From the NCBI GenBank assembly GCA_038252255.1, contig JBBSAM010000012.1, forward strand, positions 62,001 through 126,000: a stretch of 64,000 nt of DNA, read 5' to 3'. The first letter of the stretch is position 1. Each line of letters starts with the position of its first letter. The position numbers were made by a program, and so were the translations under genes. The DNA is from Chersky-806 sp038252255. GTDB lineage: Bacteria; Actinomycetota; Acidimicrobiia; IMCC26256; JAENVU01. This document shows, piece after piece, positions 17,237-25,171 of the stretch. The notes under the pieces are model-generated. The model searched no databases, was not told the origin of the DNA, and saw only the letters and a list, made by a program, of their open reading frames with translations.

Positions 17237-17261
17237 GGCATCATCCGCAATGGATGATGCC
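17237..17261. promoter_or_regulatory. Regulon palindrome, site F (between GH15 and SDR)
   Basis: A perfect 10-bp inverted repeat, GGCATCATCC (17237-17246) and GGATGATGCC (17252-17261), with a 5-nt centre GCAAT. It is the most symmetrical copy of the recurring element and could serve both divergent genes. AATACT begins 21 nt past the core toward the SDR gene. Confidence 0.7.
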
Positions 17262-17320
17262 TGAGACAGGGCACGACCGAATACTGGACCACCGGCCGAC
17301 ACAAAGCCAAGGAGCACGCG

Positions 17321-18088
17321 ATGAGTCTCGAGGGAAAGGTTGCCATCGTCACGGGTGGCAACAGTGGAATCGGGAAGGCGATCTCGCTCTCGCTCGCGGA
17401 ACAGGGCGCCAGCATCATGATCGACTACGTCGCCAACCCGGACGCAACCGAGGCGCTCGAGCAGCAGATCGTCGCGCTGGGCAATCAGGCGAGCGGCTTC
17501 GAAGCTGACGTGAGCAGGGTGACCGAGTTGCAGGATCTCGTCGACGCGACCGTCGCGCAGTTCGGTCGCCTCGACATCATGGTCAACAACGCGGGCGTCG
17601 AAACACGGACCTCGATTCTCGATACGACCGAAGCGGAGTACGAGAAGGTGCTCGCGATCAACCTGAAGAGCGCGTTCTTCGGTACCCAGATCGCCGCCAG
17701 GCAGATGATCAAGCAGGGCGATGGCGGTCGGATCATCAACATCACGTCAGTGCACGAGGATTGGCCGATGCCCGGCAACACCGCGTACTGCCTGTCGAAA
17801 GGCGGTATGCGCATGCTCACCCGCACGGCCGGTGTCGAGCTCGGGCCGCACGGCGTCACCGTCGTCGGTGTGGGCCCGGGCGCCGTCGAGACGCCGATCA
17901 ACGTCGCGACCATGAACGATCCGGCATTGATGAAGACGCTCGACACGGCGATCCCACTCGGCCGCATGGCGAAGTCCGGCGAGATCGGCGCAGTCGTCGC
18001 GTTCCTTGCCGGTGAGGGAGCCAGCTATCTCACCGCCACCACGATCTTCGCCGACGGGGGCATCATGCACTCCAGCCCGGGCCTCTGA
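17321..18088 (+). CDS. Short-chain dehydrogenase, glucose 1-dehydrogenase-like
   Basis: 255 residues, a classical SDR. The nucleotide-binding motif is TGGNSGIG (11-18), followed by NNAG (89-92) and the catalytic Ser143, Tyr156 and Lys160 in ITSVHEDWP...YCLSKGG. The C-terminal ASYLTATTIFADGGI is typical of tetrameric sugar or steroid-type SDRs, and overall similarity is to the glucose 1-dehydrogenase group of stress-induced SDRs. AAGGAG precedes ATG 17321. Palindrome F is 63 bp upstream. cydA begins 47 nt after the stop, so the SDR promoter may also drive cydAB. The substrate is not certain. Confidence 0.88.
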   Translation: MSLEGKVAIVTGGNSGIGKAISLSLAEQGASIMIDYVANPDATEALEQQIVALGNQASGFEADVSRVTELQDLVDATVAQFGRLDIMVNNAGVETRTSILDTTEAEYEKVLAINLKSAFFGTQIAARQMIKQGDGGRIINITSVHEDWPMPGNTAYCLSKGGMRMLTRTAGVELGPHGVTVVGVGPGAVETPINVATMNDPALMKTLDTAIPLGRMAKSGEIGAVVAFLAGEGASYLTATTIFADGGIMHSSPGL

Positions 18089-18135
18089 GCGTGTGATCCT
18101 GCCGGTGCTTCCCGCGGCACCAGCCGAATGGAAGG

Positions 18136-19566
18136 ATGCGTTGCGCTGTGCTTGATCTGGCGCCGGTCACCCTCGCTGTCAACCCGGTCCCGTGGGCTCG
18201 GTCGCAGATGGCGTTCACGCTCGGTGCGCACATCATCCTCGTGCCGCTCGGCGTCGCGTGGGCGTTCATGGCGCTCGTCGCGAACTACCGGGCGATCAAG
18301 CACAACGACCGCGATGCGCGGGTGCTCGCCGAGCGGTGGTCGAAGTACATGGCGGTCACATTCGCAGTCGGCGCGGTCACCGGGACGGTCCTCACGTTCG
18401 AGTTCGGTCTTCTCTGGCCGAAGTTCATGGGAAGGTTCGGCGCCGCGTACGGAATACCGTTCGCGGTCGAAGGACTCTTCTTCTTCGCCGAGGCGATCTT
18501 CATCGCCATCTACATCTACGGGTGGAAGCGGCTCAAGCCCTGGCCGCACTTCTGGACCGGCGTGCCGATCGTCATCTCCGGCATCGGTGGCACCGTCTCG
18601 GTCGTGGCCGCCAACGCGTGGATGAACGAGCCGTCGGGCTTCACCTTGAACCGGGCGGGCAAGATCACGAGCGTCGACCCGTGGTCGGTGATCTTCAACA
18701 AGGCCATGCCCCTCGAGGCATTGCACATGCTCGTGGCCGCGTACCTCGTCGGCGGCTTCCTCGTGGCCTCGGTCTACGCGTGGGGGATGCTCCGTGGCCG
18801 GCGCGACCGGTACCACCGGATCGGGTTCCTCATCGCGTTCAGCGTGGCCGCGGTTGCCTCGCCCTTCCAGATGCTCGTCGGTGACACGGTCGCTCGCTGG
18901 GTCTACGACAACGAGCCGACGAAGTTCGCGGCCATCGAGCTCGTCCCGAAGACCAAGAGCGACGTGCCCGAGACGCTGCTCGGCCACCTGAACTCGGACG
19001 GGACGGTCAGCGGCGGGATCCCGATCCCGGGCATGGCCTCGATCCTCTCCGACCCTTCCACGGGTACGAGCACCACGATCCAGGGCCTCGACTCGTTCCC
19101 CGCCGACTCGCGGCCGACCACCGCCCAGGTCAACACCGTCCACCTGGCGTGGGACGTGATGATCGGGCTCGGGACGCTGCTCGCGTTGCTCTCGGTCTGG
19201 TACGGCATCTCGTGGCTGTTCCGCCGGGACATGCCGAAGAGCAAGCTCTTCCTCGCCCTCGCGGCGGCGGCCGGCGTGCTCTCGGTCATCACGATGGAAG
19301 CCGGCTGGGTCGTGACCGAAGTCGGCCGCCAACCCTGGATCGCGCGCAACTACCTGCGGGTCGAAGACGCGGCGACGGCGAACCAAGGTGTCTGGATCAC
19401 GTTCCTCGTCGTCGTGGCCATCTACCTAGCGGTCGCCGCGGTGCTGATCCTCGTGCTGCGCAACATGAGCCGGCGGTTCCGGCAAACCGACCTCGACGAG
19501 AGCGACGTGCCGTACGGTCCACGCCAACCGCCGAGCCCTCACGACGCAACGGCGGTGAAGGCATGA
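18136..19566 (+). CDS. cydA: Cytochrome bd ubiquinol/menaquinol oxidase subunit I
   Basis: 476 residues with about nine transmembrane helices. Haem ligands can be placed: His32 in FTLGAHIILVPLG (haem b595), the His near 197 in PLEALHMLVAAYL, and the Met near 387 in ITMEAGWVVTEVGRQPW (haem b558 pair). The quinol loop is of the short type. It reduces O2 to water with quinol electrons at high affinity, in the cytoplasmic membrane. It starts at ATG 18136 or GTG 18148. cydB follows after 4 nt. No cydCD or cydX is nearby. Position downstream of palindrome F suggests a low-oxygen or stress role. Confidence 0.95.
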   Translation: MRCAVLDLAPVTLAVNPVPWARSQMAFTLGAHIILVPLGVAWAFMALVANYRAIKHNDRDARVLAERWSKYMAVTFAVGAVTGTVLTFEFGLLWPKFMGRFGAAYGIPFAVEGLFFFAEAIFIAIYIYGWKRLKPWPHFWTGVPIVISGIGGTVSVVAANAWMNEPSGFTLNRAGKITSVDPWSVIFNKAMPLEALHMLVAAYLVGGFLVASVYAWGMLRGRRDRYHRIGFLIAFSVAAVASPFQMLVGDTVARWVYDNEPTKFAAIELVPKTKSDVPETLLGHLNSDGTVSGGIPIPGMASILSDPSTGTSTTIQGLDSFPADSRPTTAQVNTVHLAWDVMIGLGTLLALLSVWYGISWLFRRDMPKSKLFLALAAAAGVLSVITMEAGWVVTEVGRQPWIARNYLRVEDAATANQGVWITFLVVVAIYLAVAAVLILVLRNMSRRFRQTDLDESDVPYGPRQPPSPHDATAVKA

Positions 19567-19570
19567 AGAG

Positions 19571-20608
19571 ATGAACGAAGCGGATCTGGTCGCGGTGGTG
19601 CTGTTCATCGGCGTGACCGCGTACGCGTTGTTCGGCGGGGCGGACTTCGGAGCCGGTTTCTGGGATCTCATCGCGGGCGGCCCGGACCGGGGCGAGCATC
19701 CGCGCGCACTCGTCGACCACTCCATCGGCCCGGTCTGGGAAGCGAACCACGTCTGGCTCATCTTCTGCCTGGTCGTGCTCTGGACCGCGTTCTCCGAGGC
19801 GTTCGCGTCCATCATGCTGACCCTCTTCGTGCCGCTCACCTTCGCCGCGCTCGGCATCGTCCTGCGAGGGTCGAGCTTCGCGTTCCGCAAGAGCGTCCTG
19901 CGCACGCGGGACCGCCGAACCTTCGGGGCGATCTTCGCGGTGTCGTCGGTACTCGTCCCCTACTGCATGGGAGCTGTAGCCGGCGCGATCGCATCGGGTC
20001 GCGTGCCGTCCGGAGGGAAGGCGGGCGACGCATGGGACAGCTGGGTCAATCCGACGTCGATTCTCGGTGGCGTGCTCGCGGTGGCGGCGTGCGCGTATCT
20101 CGCGTCGGTGTACCTGGTGTGGGACGCCAAGCGGCTCGAGGACTCGTCGATGGTCGAGTACTTCCGCCGCCGCGCCGTCGCGGCTGCGATCGTTGTCGGC
20201 GGCATCGCGTTCGCGGGCATCTTCGTGCTGCACAGCGACGCGACCTACCTCTTCCACGGCCTGACGTCGCGCGGACTCCCGCTCGTGATCATCTCGGGGC
20301 TCTGCGGGATCGGGTCGCTCGTCCTGCTCGTGCGCGACGCGCACTCCGGCGCCCGGTTCCTCGCGATCGGCGCGGTGGCGACGGTCGTCTGGGGCTGGGG
20401 CGTCGCGCAATGGCCCTACATCATCCCCGAGTCGCTGAAGGTCGAGCAGGCCGCGGCGCCGTCGGGAACGCTCACCGCGGTGCTCGTGGTGTTCGTCCTC
20501 GCCGCGGTGCTGATCCTGCCGTCGCTCGGCCTGCTGTACGTGCTGGACCAGAAGAGCCTGCTGAGCACCGACACCTCCGAGGCGATCCCCGAACCGGCCG
20601 CGGAGTAG
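19571..20608 (+). CDS. cydB: Cytochrome bd oxidase subunit II
   Basis: 345 residues with eight or nine hydrophobic helices. The family start is recognisable (LFIGVTAYALFGGADFGAGFWDL), as is GPVWEANHVWLIFCLVVLWTAFSEAFA. CydB is the structural partner of CydA in the bd oxidase heterodimer. It begins 4 nt after the cydA stop, so the two are one transcription and translation unit. The C-terminal tail is acidic. The next gene has its own leaderless-looking promoter, so the operon probably ends here. Confidence 0.95.
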   Translation: MNEADLVAVVLFIGVTAYALFGGADFGAGFWDLIAGGPDRGEHPRALVDHSIGPVWEANHVWLIFCLVVLWTAFSEAFASIMLTLFVPLTFAALGIVLRGSSFAFRKSVLRTRDRRTFGAIFAVSSVLVPYCMGAVAGAIASGRVPSGGKAGDAWDSWVNPTSILGGVLAVAACAYLASVYLVWDAKRLEDSSMVEYFRRRAVAAAIVVGGIAFAGIFVLHSDATYLFHGLTSRGLPLVIISGLCGIGSLVLLVRDAHSGARFLAIGAVATVVWGWGVAQWPYIIPESLKVEQAAAPSGTLTAVLVVFVLAAVLILPSLGLLYVLDQKSLLSTDTSEAIPEPAAE

Positions 20609-20619
20609 CGCGGGCGGCG

Positions 20620-20632
20620 TAGGGTCGGGGCC
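20620..20632 (+). promoter_or_regulatory. Leaderless promoter, -10 TAGGGT
   Basis: TAGGGT (20620-20625) ends 7 nt before ATG 20633 and there is no Shine-Dalgarno. This spacing puts transcription start at the ATG, as in actinobacterial leaderless genes. Confidence 0.5.
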
Positions 20633-21646
20633 ATGGCGGCCGATGAGCTTCCGGTCATCGACGTCTCGGCACTCGTCGATGGGGTGGGAGACCGGGACGA
20701 GGTCGCCGCCGCGATCGACTCGGCCTGCCGGGAGCACGGGTTCTTCACGATCACGGGGCACGGCGTCGATCGGGCGTTGCTCGACCGGCTGGACGAGCAG
20801 GCCCGGTCGTTCTTCGCGCTGGACGAGGAGGAGAAGGCCGAGATCGCGATGCCGCGCGCGGGCCGCGCCTGGAGGGGCTGGTTCCCCGTCGGCGGAGAGC
20901 TCACGAGTGGCACCCCGGACCGGAAGGAAGGCGTCTACTTCGGCGCGGAGCTCGGCCCCGATGATCCGAAGGTGCAGGCCGGGATCCCGCTGCACGGGTC
21001 GAACCTCTTCCCCGACCGTCCGGCGGGGCTGCGCGCGACCGTGCTCGAGGTGATCGACGCGTTCACGACGCTCGGGCACCAGCTGATGGTCGGCTTCGCG
21101 CTCGCGCTCGGGTTGGACGCCGGCTGGTTCGACCGGGAGCTGACCCAGGACCCGACGGTGCTGTTCCGGATCTTCCACTACCCGCCCCTCCCCGTCGACG
21201 CCGCGCCCGAGCCGGGTTGGGGCGTCGGGGAGCACACCGACTACGGGCTGCTCACGATCCTCGTACAGGACGAGACCGGCGGGCTCGAGCTGCGCACGCA
21301 GGGCAAGTGGATCTCGGTGCCGGCCCGGCGCGACGCGCTCGTCTGCAACCTCGGCGACATGCTCGAACGGATGACCGGTGGCCGCTACCGCTCGACTCCG
21401 CACCGCGCCCACAGCCCGCGCGCGTCAGGTCGGATCTCCTGCCCCTTCTTCTTCGATCCCGGATGGGATGCCGAAGTTCGCGCGATCGTCGAACCGGAGA
21501 CGTCCGTCGACGATTCCACCGGTCGCTGGGACGGGGCGAGCGTGTTCGACTTCGACGGCACCTACGGCGACTACCTCCTCCGCAAGGTCGCCAAGGTCTT
21601 CCCGGATCTCCGCGAGCAAGCCCTCGAACAGCCCCTCGACCCCTGA
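20633..21646 (+). CDS. 2-oxoglutarate/Fe(II)-dependent dioxygenase, isopenicillin-N-synthase-like
   Basis: 337 residues. The N-terminal DIOX_N region reads LPVIDVSALVDG...CREHGFFTITGHGVD. The C-terminal double-stranded beta-helix contains the iron ligands His-X-Asp in VGEHTDYGLLTILVQD (about 201 and 203) and the distal His in RSTPHRAHSPRASGRIS (about 257), with the Arg-X-Ser-like 2OG anchor just after. CNLGDMLERMTGGRYRSTPHR is the classical family block. It probably oxidises a small organic molecule; the substrate is unknown. The gene stands alone and converges with the Clp-N gene. Confidence 0.9.
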   Translation: MAADELPVIDVSALVDGVGDRDEVAAAIDSACREHGFFTITGHGVDRALLDRLDEQARSFFALDEEEKAEIAMPRAGRAWRGWFPVGGELTSGTPDRKEGVYFGAELGPDDPKVQAGIPLHGSNLFPDRPAGLRATVLEVIDAFTTLGHQLMVGFALALGLDAGWFDRELTQDPTVLFRIFHYPPLPVDAAPEPGWGVGEHTDYGLLTILVQDETGGLELRTQGKWISVPARRDALVCNLGDMLERMTGGRYRSTPHRAHSPRASGRISCPFFFDPGWDAEVRAIVEPETSVDDSTGRWDGASVFDFDGTYGDYLLRKVAKVFPDLREQALEQPLDP

Positions 21647-21692
21647 CCGGGATCTGCCCGGCGTGCGCCCGGGTTGCTCGGGCGTCGACGGG

Positions 21693-22397
21693 CTAGCCGA
21701 GGTGCTGTTCGATGGCGTCGAGGCGGCGGAGGATCTGGGCGAGGGTGGCTTCCGGCATCGGTGGCCGGGGCGCGGACCGGCCCCGGTCGCGGACGGCGGC
21801 GCCGAGCGCGGCGACGACGGCCCGGCGAGTCGTGCGCAGCTCGAGCCCTATGCGTCGCATGACCTTGCTCGCCAATCCATCTTCGGTCGCGAGCAGGCCG
21901 AGGAGCACGTGCTCGCAGCCGATGTAGTTGTGGTTGAGCCCGAGCGCTTCCTTGGTCGCACCTTCGAGCGCGTGCTTCGCCCGTGGTGTGAACGGGACGC
22001 GGCGCTTGGGCTCCGGGGTGGCCGGTCCGAGAGATGCCACGAGCTCGGCCCGCAGATCGGCGACCTCGATGTCGAGTGACTCGAGCACCGTCAGCGCGAG
22101 GTTGCCGCCCTCGTCGATGAGCCCGAGCAGGACGTGCTCTGTCCCGAGGTAGTTGTGCGGTACGGCACGAGCGCTCTGCTCCGCCAGTGCGAGGGCCTGC
22201 CGCGCGCGGGGGGTGAAGCGCCGGAAGAGGCCGAGGCCGGGGCGGTCCTCGCCCGGGGGCTCGTCCGAAGCACGAGCCGAGCTGACGTCGCCGACGGCCC
22301 GCTCCAGTGCGGCCTGGCAGATCGCGGAGACGGGGAGCTGGGCGTCGCGCACCGCGGCGGCGAGGTCGTCCGGCAGGTAGACGTTGATCTTCGGCAT
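21693..22397 (-). CDS. Ribbon-helix-helix plus tandem Clp-N domain protein
   Basis: 234 residues. The N-terminus MPKINVYLPDDLAAAVRDAQ is a ribbon-helix-helix DNA-binding segment. Two Clp N-terminal repeats follow, FTPRARQALALAEQSAR...YLGTEHVLLGLI (about 60-115) and FTPRAKHALEGATKEAL...YIGCEHVLLGLL (about 135-190). There is no AAA+ module, so it cannot unfold proteins. Mycobacterial ClpC2 is a comparable Clp-N-only protein that binds cyclomarin-like ligands and autoregulates. By analogy this may be a transcriptional sensor of Clp ligands (inference). The ATG directly follows a tandem operator-like repeat and has no Shine-Dalgarno. Confidence 0.85.
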   Translation of the reverse strand: MPKINVYLPDDLAAAVRDAQLPVSAICQAALERAVGDVSSARASDEPPGEDRPGLGLFRRFTPRARQALALAEQSARAVPHNYLGTEHVLLGLIDEGGNLALTVLESLDIEVADLRAELVASLGPATPEPKRRVPFTPRAKHALEGATKEALGLNHNYIGCEHVLLGLLATEDGLASKVMRRIGLELRTTRRAVVAALGAAVRDRGRSAPRPPMPEATLAQILRRLDAIEQHLG

Positions 22398-22416
22398 GGG
22401 GTTATCTTGGGGTTAT
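22398..22416 (-). promoter_or_regulatory. Tandem direct repeat at the Clp-N gene start
   Basis: GGGGTTAT occurs at 22398-22405 and 22409-22416 on the plus strand. The 11-bp period is one helical turn, and the repeats lie immediately upstream of the ATG. Ribbon-helix-helix proteins commonly bind such tandem half-sites, so autoregulation is likely. A weak -10, CAAGAT, ends 6 nt before the ATG. Confidence 0.5.
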
Positions 22417-22436
22417 AGAGCCCCGCCGTCAAGTGG

Positions 22437-22997
22437 TCAGCCGGTCGAGCGGTAATGGAGGTGCACGACGCCGTTACCGAAGCGGCACTCGTCCACCAGC
22501 TCGAGCCGGCTGCGTACGTGGTCGGGGAGGGCCCGGTTGCCGCCGCCCACGATGACCGGGTTGAGGAACAGGTGGCACTCGTCGACCAGCCCGGCCCGGA
22601 ACGCGTGCGCGGCGAGGTTGGGGCCGCCGACGGTGATGTCACGCGCCTCGGCCACCTTCAGCTGCCGGACCGCGTCGGGGTCGAAGGCCCGCTCGATCCG
22701 GGTCCGCGTGCTCGAGACTTCTCCCAGCGTCGTCGAGTACACGATCTTGTCGGCGGACTGCCAGATCTGCGCGTAGTCCGTCATGACGGGTCGTTGGTCG
22801 GCGAACGTGTCCGCGTGCTCCCACGCCATCATCACCTCGTACATCCGGCGCCCGTAGAGGTAGGTCCCGATCGGCCGTTCGAGGTCGTTGACGAACGCGT
22901 GAACCTCCTCGTCCGGCGCGGCCCAGTCGAAGCTCCCGGATTCGTCGGCGACATACCCGTCGAGCGACGTGATCGCCGAGTAGATCAGCTTGGCCAT
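22437..22997 (-). CDS. RibD C-terminal / dihydrofolate-reductase-like family protein
   Basis: 186 residues from ATG 22997. The family start is clear (KLIYSAITSLDGYVADESGSFDW), as are PIGTYLYGRRMYEVMMAWE, ARDITVGGPNLAAHAFRAGLVDECHLFLNPVIVGGGNRALP and a final VVHLHYR. These proteins share the DHFR fold and the NADPH-binding GGP loop. Members reduce flavin- or folate-like compounds or have unknown substrates. It is the last gene of the leftward acyl-CoA operon, 11 nt after the acyl-CoA dehydrogenase stop, but a role in that pathway is not evident. Confidence 0.82.
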   Translation of the reverse strand: MAKLIYSAITSLDGYVADESGSFDWAAPDEEVHAFVNDLERPIGTYLYGRRMYEVMMAWEHADTFADQRPVMTDYAQIWQSADKIVYSTTLGEVSSTRTRIERAFDPDAVRQLKVAEARDITVGGPNLAAHAFRAGLVDECHLFLNPVIVGGGNRALPDHVRSRLELVDECRFGNGVVHLHYRSTG

Positions 22998-23008
22998 CGT
23001 CGTGCGGG

Positions 23009-24133
23009 TCAGTCGAGGGTGGCGGCCGCGACGAGCTCTTCGAGGTAGCGGTTGTCCCACCAGGAGATCTGGAGCTGCTTCGCCCGACGGAAGTAGAGCT
23101 GGATGTCGTACTCGTTCGTGAAGCCGACGCCACCGAAGACCTGCTGGGCCATCGCGGTGACGTCACGGAACGTCTGGCACGCGAACAGCTTGGCCATCGG
23201 CGCGAGGCGGTCGATCGGGCGGCCGTTGGCGCGGAACCACGCCGCCTCGTGCACGAGGATCGTGCCGCCTTCGACGGTCGTCGAAGCGTCCGCGAGATAG
23301 TGCGCGATCGCCTGGAACGCACCGAGTGGCTTGTCGAATTGGTGGCGGTCCTTCGCGTACTGGAGCGTGATCTCGAACGCGTAGCGCGCGCCGCCCATGG
23401 CGTACGCGGCGAGCAGCACGATCCCGTCGAGCATCGTCTCGGACCACGCCGACCACCCGGTGCCCGCCGCGCCGATGCGGCAGCTCGCCGGTACCCGGAC
23501 CCCGGCCAGCTCCACCTGGAACTGCGCGTCCGACCCGATCGTCAGCTGCTGGGTGAGCGTGACGCCGGCTGCGCTCGGGTCGACGAGGAAGAGGTCCACG
23601 GCCTGGTCGTTCGTACCAGTGCGCGCCAACACCACCAGCTGGGTTGCCGCGGCGGCGAAGGGCACGTGCCACTTCACGCCGTCCAGCACGAAGTCGTCGC
23701 CGTCGGCGTGCGCGGTTGCCTGCACGCCGAGCGGGCCGAAGCCGTGATGCGGCTCCAGCCACGCCGGAGTCAGGATCGCGTCGCCGGCGACGATCCCGGG
23801 CAGGAGCTCCGCCTTCTGCTCGTCCGAGCCGACGCGCTGGAGCACACCCGCACTCATCACGGCGCTCACGAAGTGCGGCGACGGGGCCAGCGCCCGACCG
23901 AGCTCCTCGTAGACCACCGCGCCGTCGAGCAGGGTCATACCCGAGCCGCCGTACTCGCCCGGGATCATGAGCCCGATCAGGTCGAGCGCGCCGAGCTGCT
24001 TCCACAGCTCGAGTGGGTAGCCGACCGGGTCGTCCTCGACCGCGCGCACGGTCTCGAGCGGGGAGTAGGAGCTGCACACCCCCCGCACCATCTCGCGCAG
24101 CATCTCCTGCTCTTCGGTGAACTCGAGGTCCAT
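23009..24133 (-). CDS. Acyl-CoA dehydrogenase (FadE-like, smaller partner)
   Basis: 374 residues with the N-terminal helical, middle beta and C-terminal helical domains of acyl-CoA dehydrogenases (MDLEFTEEQEMLREMVRGVC; IPGEYGGSGMTLLDGAVVYEELGRALAPSPHFVSAV; YAKDRHQFDKPLGAFQAIAHYLAD; VFGGVGFTNEYDIQLYFRRAK). GAGGAAG precedes the ATG. It introduces an alpha,beta double bond using FAD. A second, longer dehydrogenase in the same operon suggests an alpha2beta2 heterotetramer of the kind known for mycobacterial steroid side-chain FadE pairs (inference). It sits downstream of the MaoC pair in a six-gene leftward operon. Confidence 0.9.
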   Translation of the reverse strand: MDLEFTEEQEMLREMVRGVCSSYSPLETVRAVEDDPVGYPLELWKQLGALDLIGLMIPGEYGGSGMTLLDGAVVYEELGRALAPSPHFVSAVMSAGVLQRVGSDEQKAELLPGIVAGDAILTPAWLEPHHGFGPLGVQATAHADGDDFVLDGVKWHVPFAAAATQLVVLARTGTNDQAVDLFLVDPSAAGVTLTQQLTIGSDAQFQVELAGVRVPASCRIGAAGTGWSAWSETMLDGIVLLAAYAMGGARYAFEITLQYAKDRHQFDKPLGAFQAIAHYLADASTTVEGGTILVHEAAWFRANGRPIDRLAPMAKLFACQTFRDVTAMAQQVFGGVGFTNEYDIQLYFRRAKQLQISWWDNRYLEELVAAATLD

Positions 24134-24167
24134 CAGGTCACTTCCTCGTCGATCGCAGGGCGCCGGA

Positions 24168-24653
24168 TCACGGTTGCCAGTCGTGGCCGCGGCGGGCCCA
24201 GGGATTGTCGTCGTCTCCGATGGGGAGCGCGACGCGAACGGAGCAGTCGGTCTTGACCTCGTCGTCGACCGAGAGCGTCACGAGCAGCGATGCCCAACCA
24301 CAGCCGGACGTGTCGGTCTCGATCGTCTCGAGCTTCCCCCGCATGACCATCGTGTCGCCCGGGAAGACGGAGCCCTTCATGCGGAACTTCATCCGCCCCA
24401 GTCGACCCTTCGGCCCGGTCCAGTCGGTCACGTAGCGTTCGAACCACGCGGCCTGGTTCGGCGTGTTCAGGAAGATGTCCTGCGTACCGTTGCGGTTCAC
24501 CGCGAAGTCGTGGTCGTGGTGCATCGGGCGCCAATCGCGAGTGGCCAGCGCGCCGAGCACGACCGTCGTCGCGGTGACGTCGTACGACAGCTCGGGCAGC
24601 GCGTCACCCTCGTGGACGTCCGCGAGCGTGATGCTCAACGCGTCCGCGCTCAC
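24168..24653 (-). CDS. MaoC-like enoyl-CoA hydratase subunit
   Basis: 161 residues, a single hot-dog domain. ATRDWRPMHHDHDFA contains the hydratase-2 motif (Asp, then His about five residues later), so this is probably the catalytic partner. The start is GTG 24653, overlapping the previous stop by 4 nt (GTGA). The preceding gene encodes another MaoC-type chain, so the two probably form one heterodimeric hydratase acting on a bulky enoyl-CoA. Mycobacterial ChsH1/ChsH2 is the closest known architecture. The direct substrate is unknown. Confidence 0.85.
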   Translation of the reverse strand: MSADALSITLADVHEGDALPELSYDVTATTVVLGALATRDWRPMHHDHDFAVNRNGTQDIFLNTPNQAAWFERYVTDWTGPKGRLGRMKFRMKGSVFPGDTMVMRGKLETIETDTSGCGWASLLVTLSVDDEVKTDCSVRVALPIGDDDNPWARRGHDWQP

Positions 24654-25171
24654 TTCGCCTCCTCGCGGCGGTAGCCGAAGCCGGTGTAGGACTCGACGCC
24701 GACGACGTCGCCGCGCTGGTTGAGGTACTCGACGTCGATGACCCAGAAGCGCCCGGTGCCGAGCTTGGTGGTCTTCGGCTCGCTCACGGACCGCAGGATC
24801 TGCCGGGTCTTGAGCACGTCACCGGGGCGGACGGGCTCGTGGAAGACGATCGTGTTGTCCGTCATCACCGCTTCCGGCAGGCCGAAGATCTCCTTGAGGT
24901 CGAAGTGGACCTGCAGCGGGAGCGCGACCTCGGTCCGGCCCGGTGCCCAGCTGTGCGGGCGGAACCAGACGGAGAGCATCGTCGGCGGCGCGATCGGCCC
25001 GTCGGTGATCTCGGCCGCGACGTCGTCGTCCCAGAAGAGCGGGTTGCCGTTCTCGACCGACGAACAGCTGGTCCAGATGTAGCCCCGCTCCACCGGGAAC
25101 TCGCCGGTCTCCTCGTACTGCACCTCGCCGATCATCTCGGCGACGGAATTCGGGATCGTCGTGTCGCTCAC
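24650..25171 (-). CDS. MaoC N-terminal-like hydratase partner subunit
   Basis: 173 residues with the MaoC dehydratase-like N-terminal fold seen in FAS1-type and ChsH2-type proteins: FPVERGYIWTSCSSVENGNPLFWDD, GPIAPPTMLSVWFRP, FHEPVRPGDVL, GRFWVIDVEYLNQRGDVVG. The hydratase Asp/His motif is not obvious here, fitting a structural or substrate-binding chain that pairs with the next gene. It starts at a GTG overlapping the CoA transferase stop by 4 nt, and its own stop overlaps the next start. Equal stoichiometry through translational coupling is likely. Confidence 0.82.
   Translation of the reverse strand: MSDTTIPNSVAEMIGEVQYEETGEFPVERGYIWTSCSSVENGNPLFWDDDVAAEITDGPIAPPTMLSVWFRPHSWAPGRTEVALPLQVHFDLKEIFGLPEAVMTDNTIVFHEPVRPGDVLKTRQILRSVSEPKTTKLGTGRFWVIDVEYLNQRGDVVGVESYTGFGYRREEAK

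Noticed and set aside
18025..21412. Long leftward frames (453 and 671 codons) opposite SDR, cydAB and the dioxygenase
   Set aside because: Compositional shadows of GC-rich genes; the real products have complete motifs on the plus strand.
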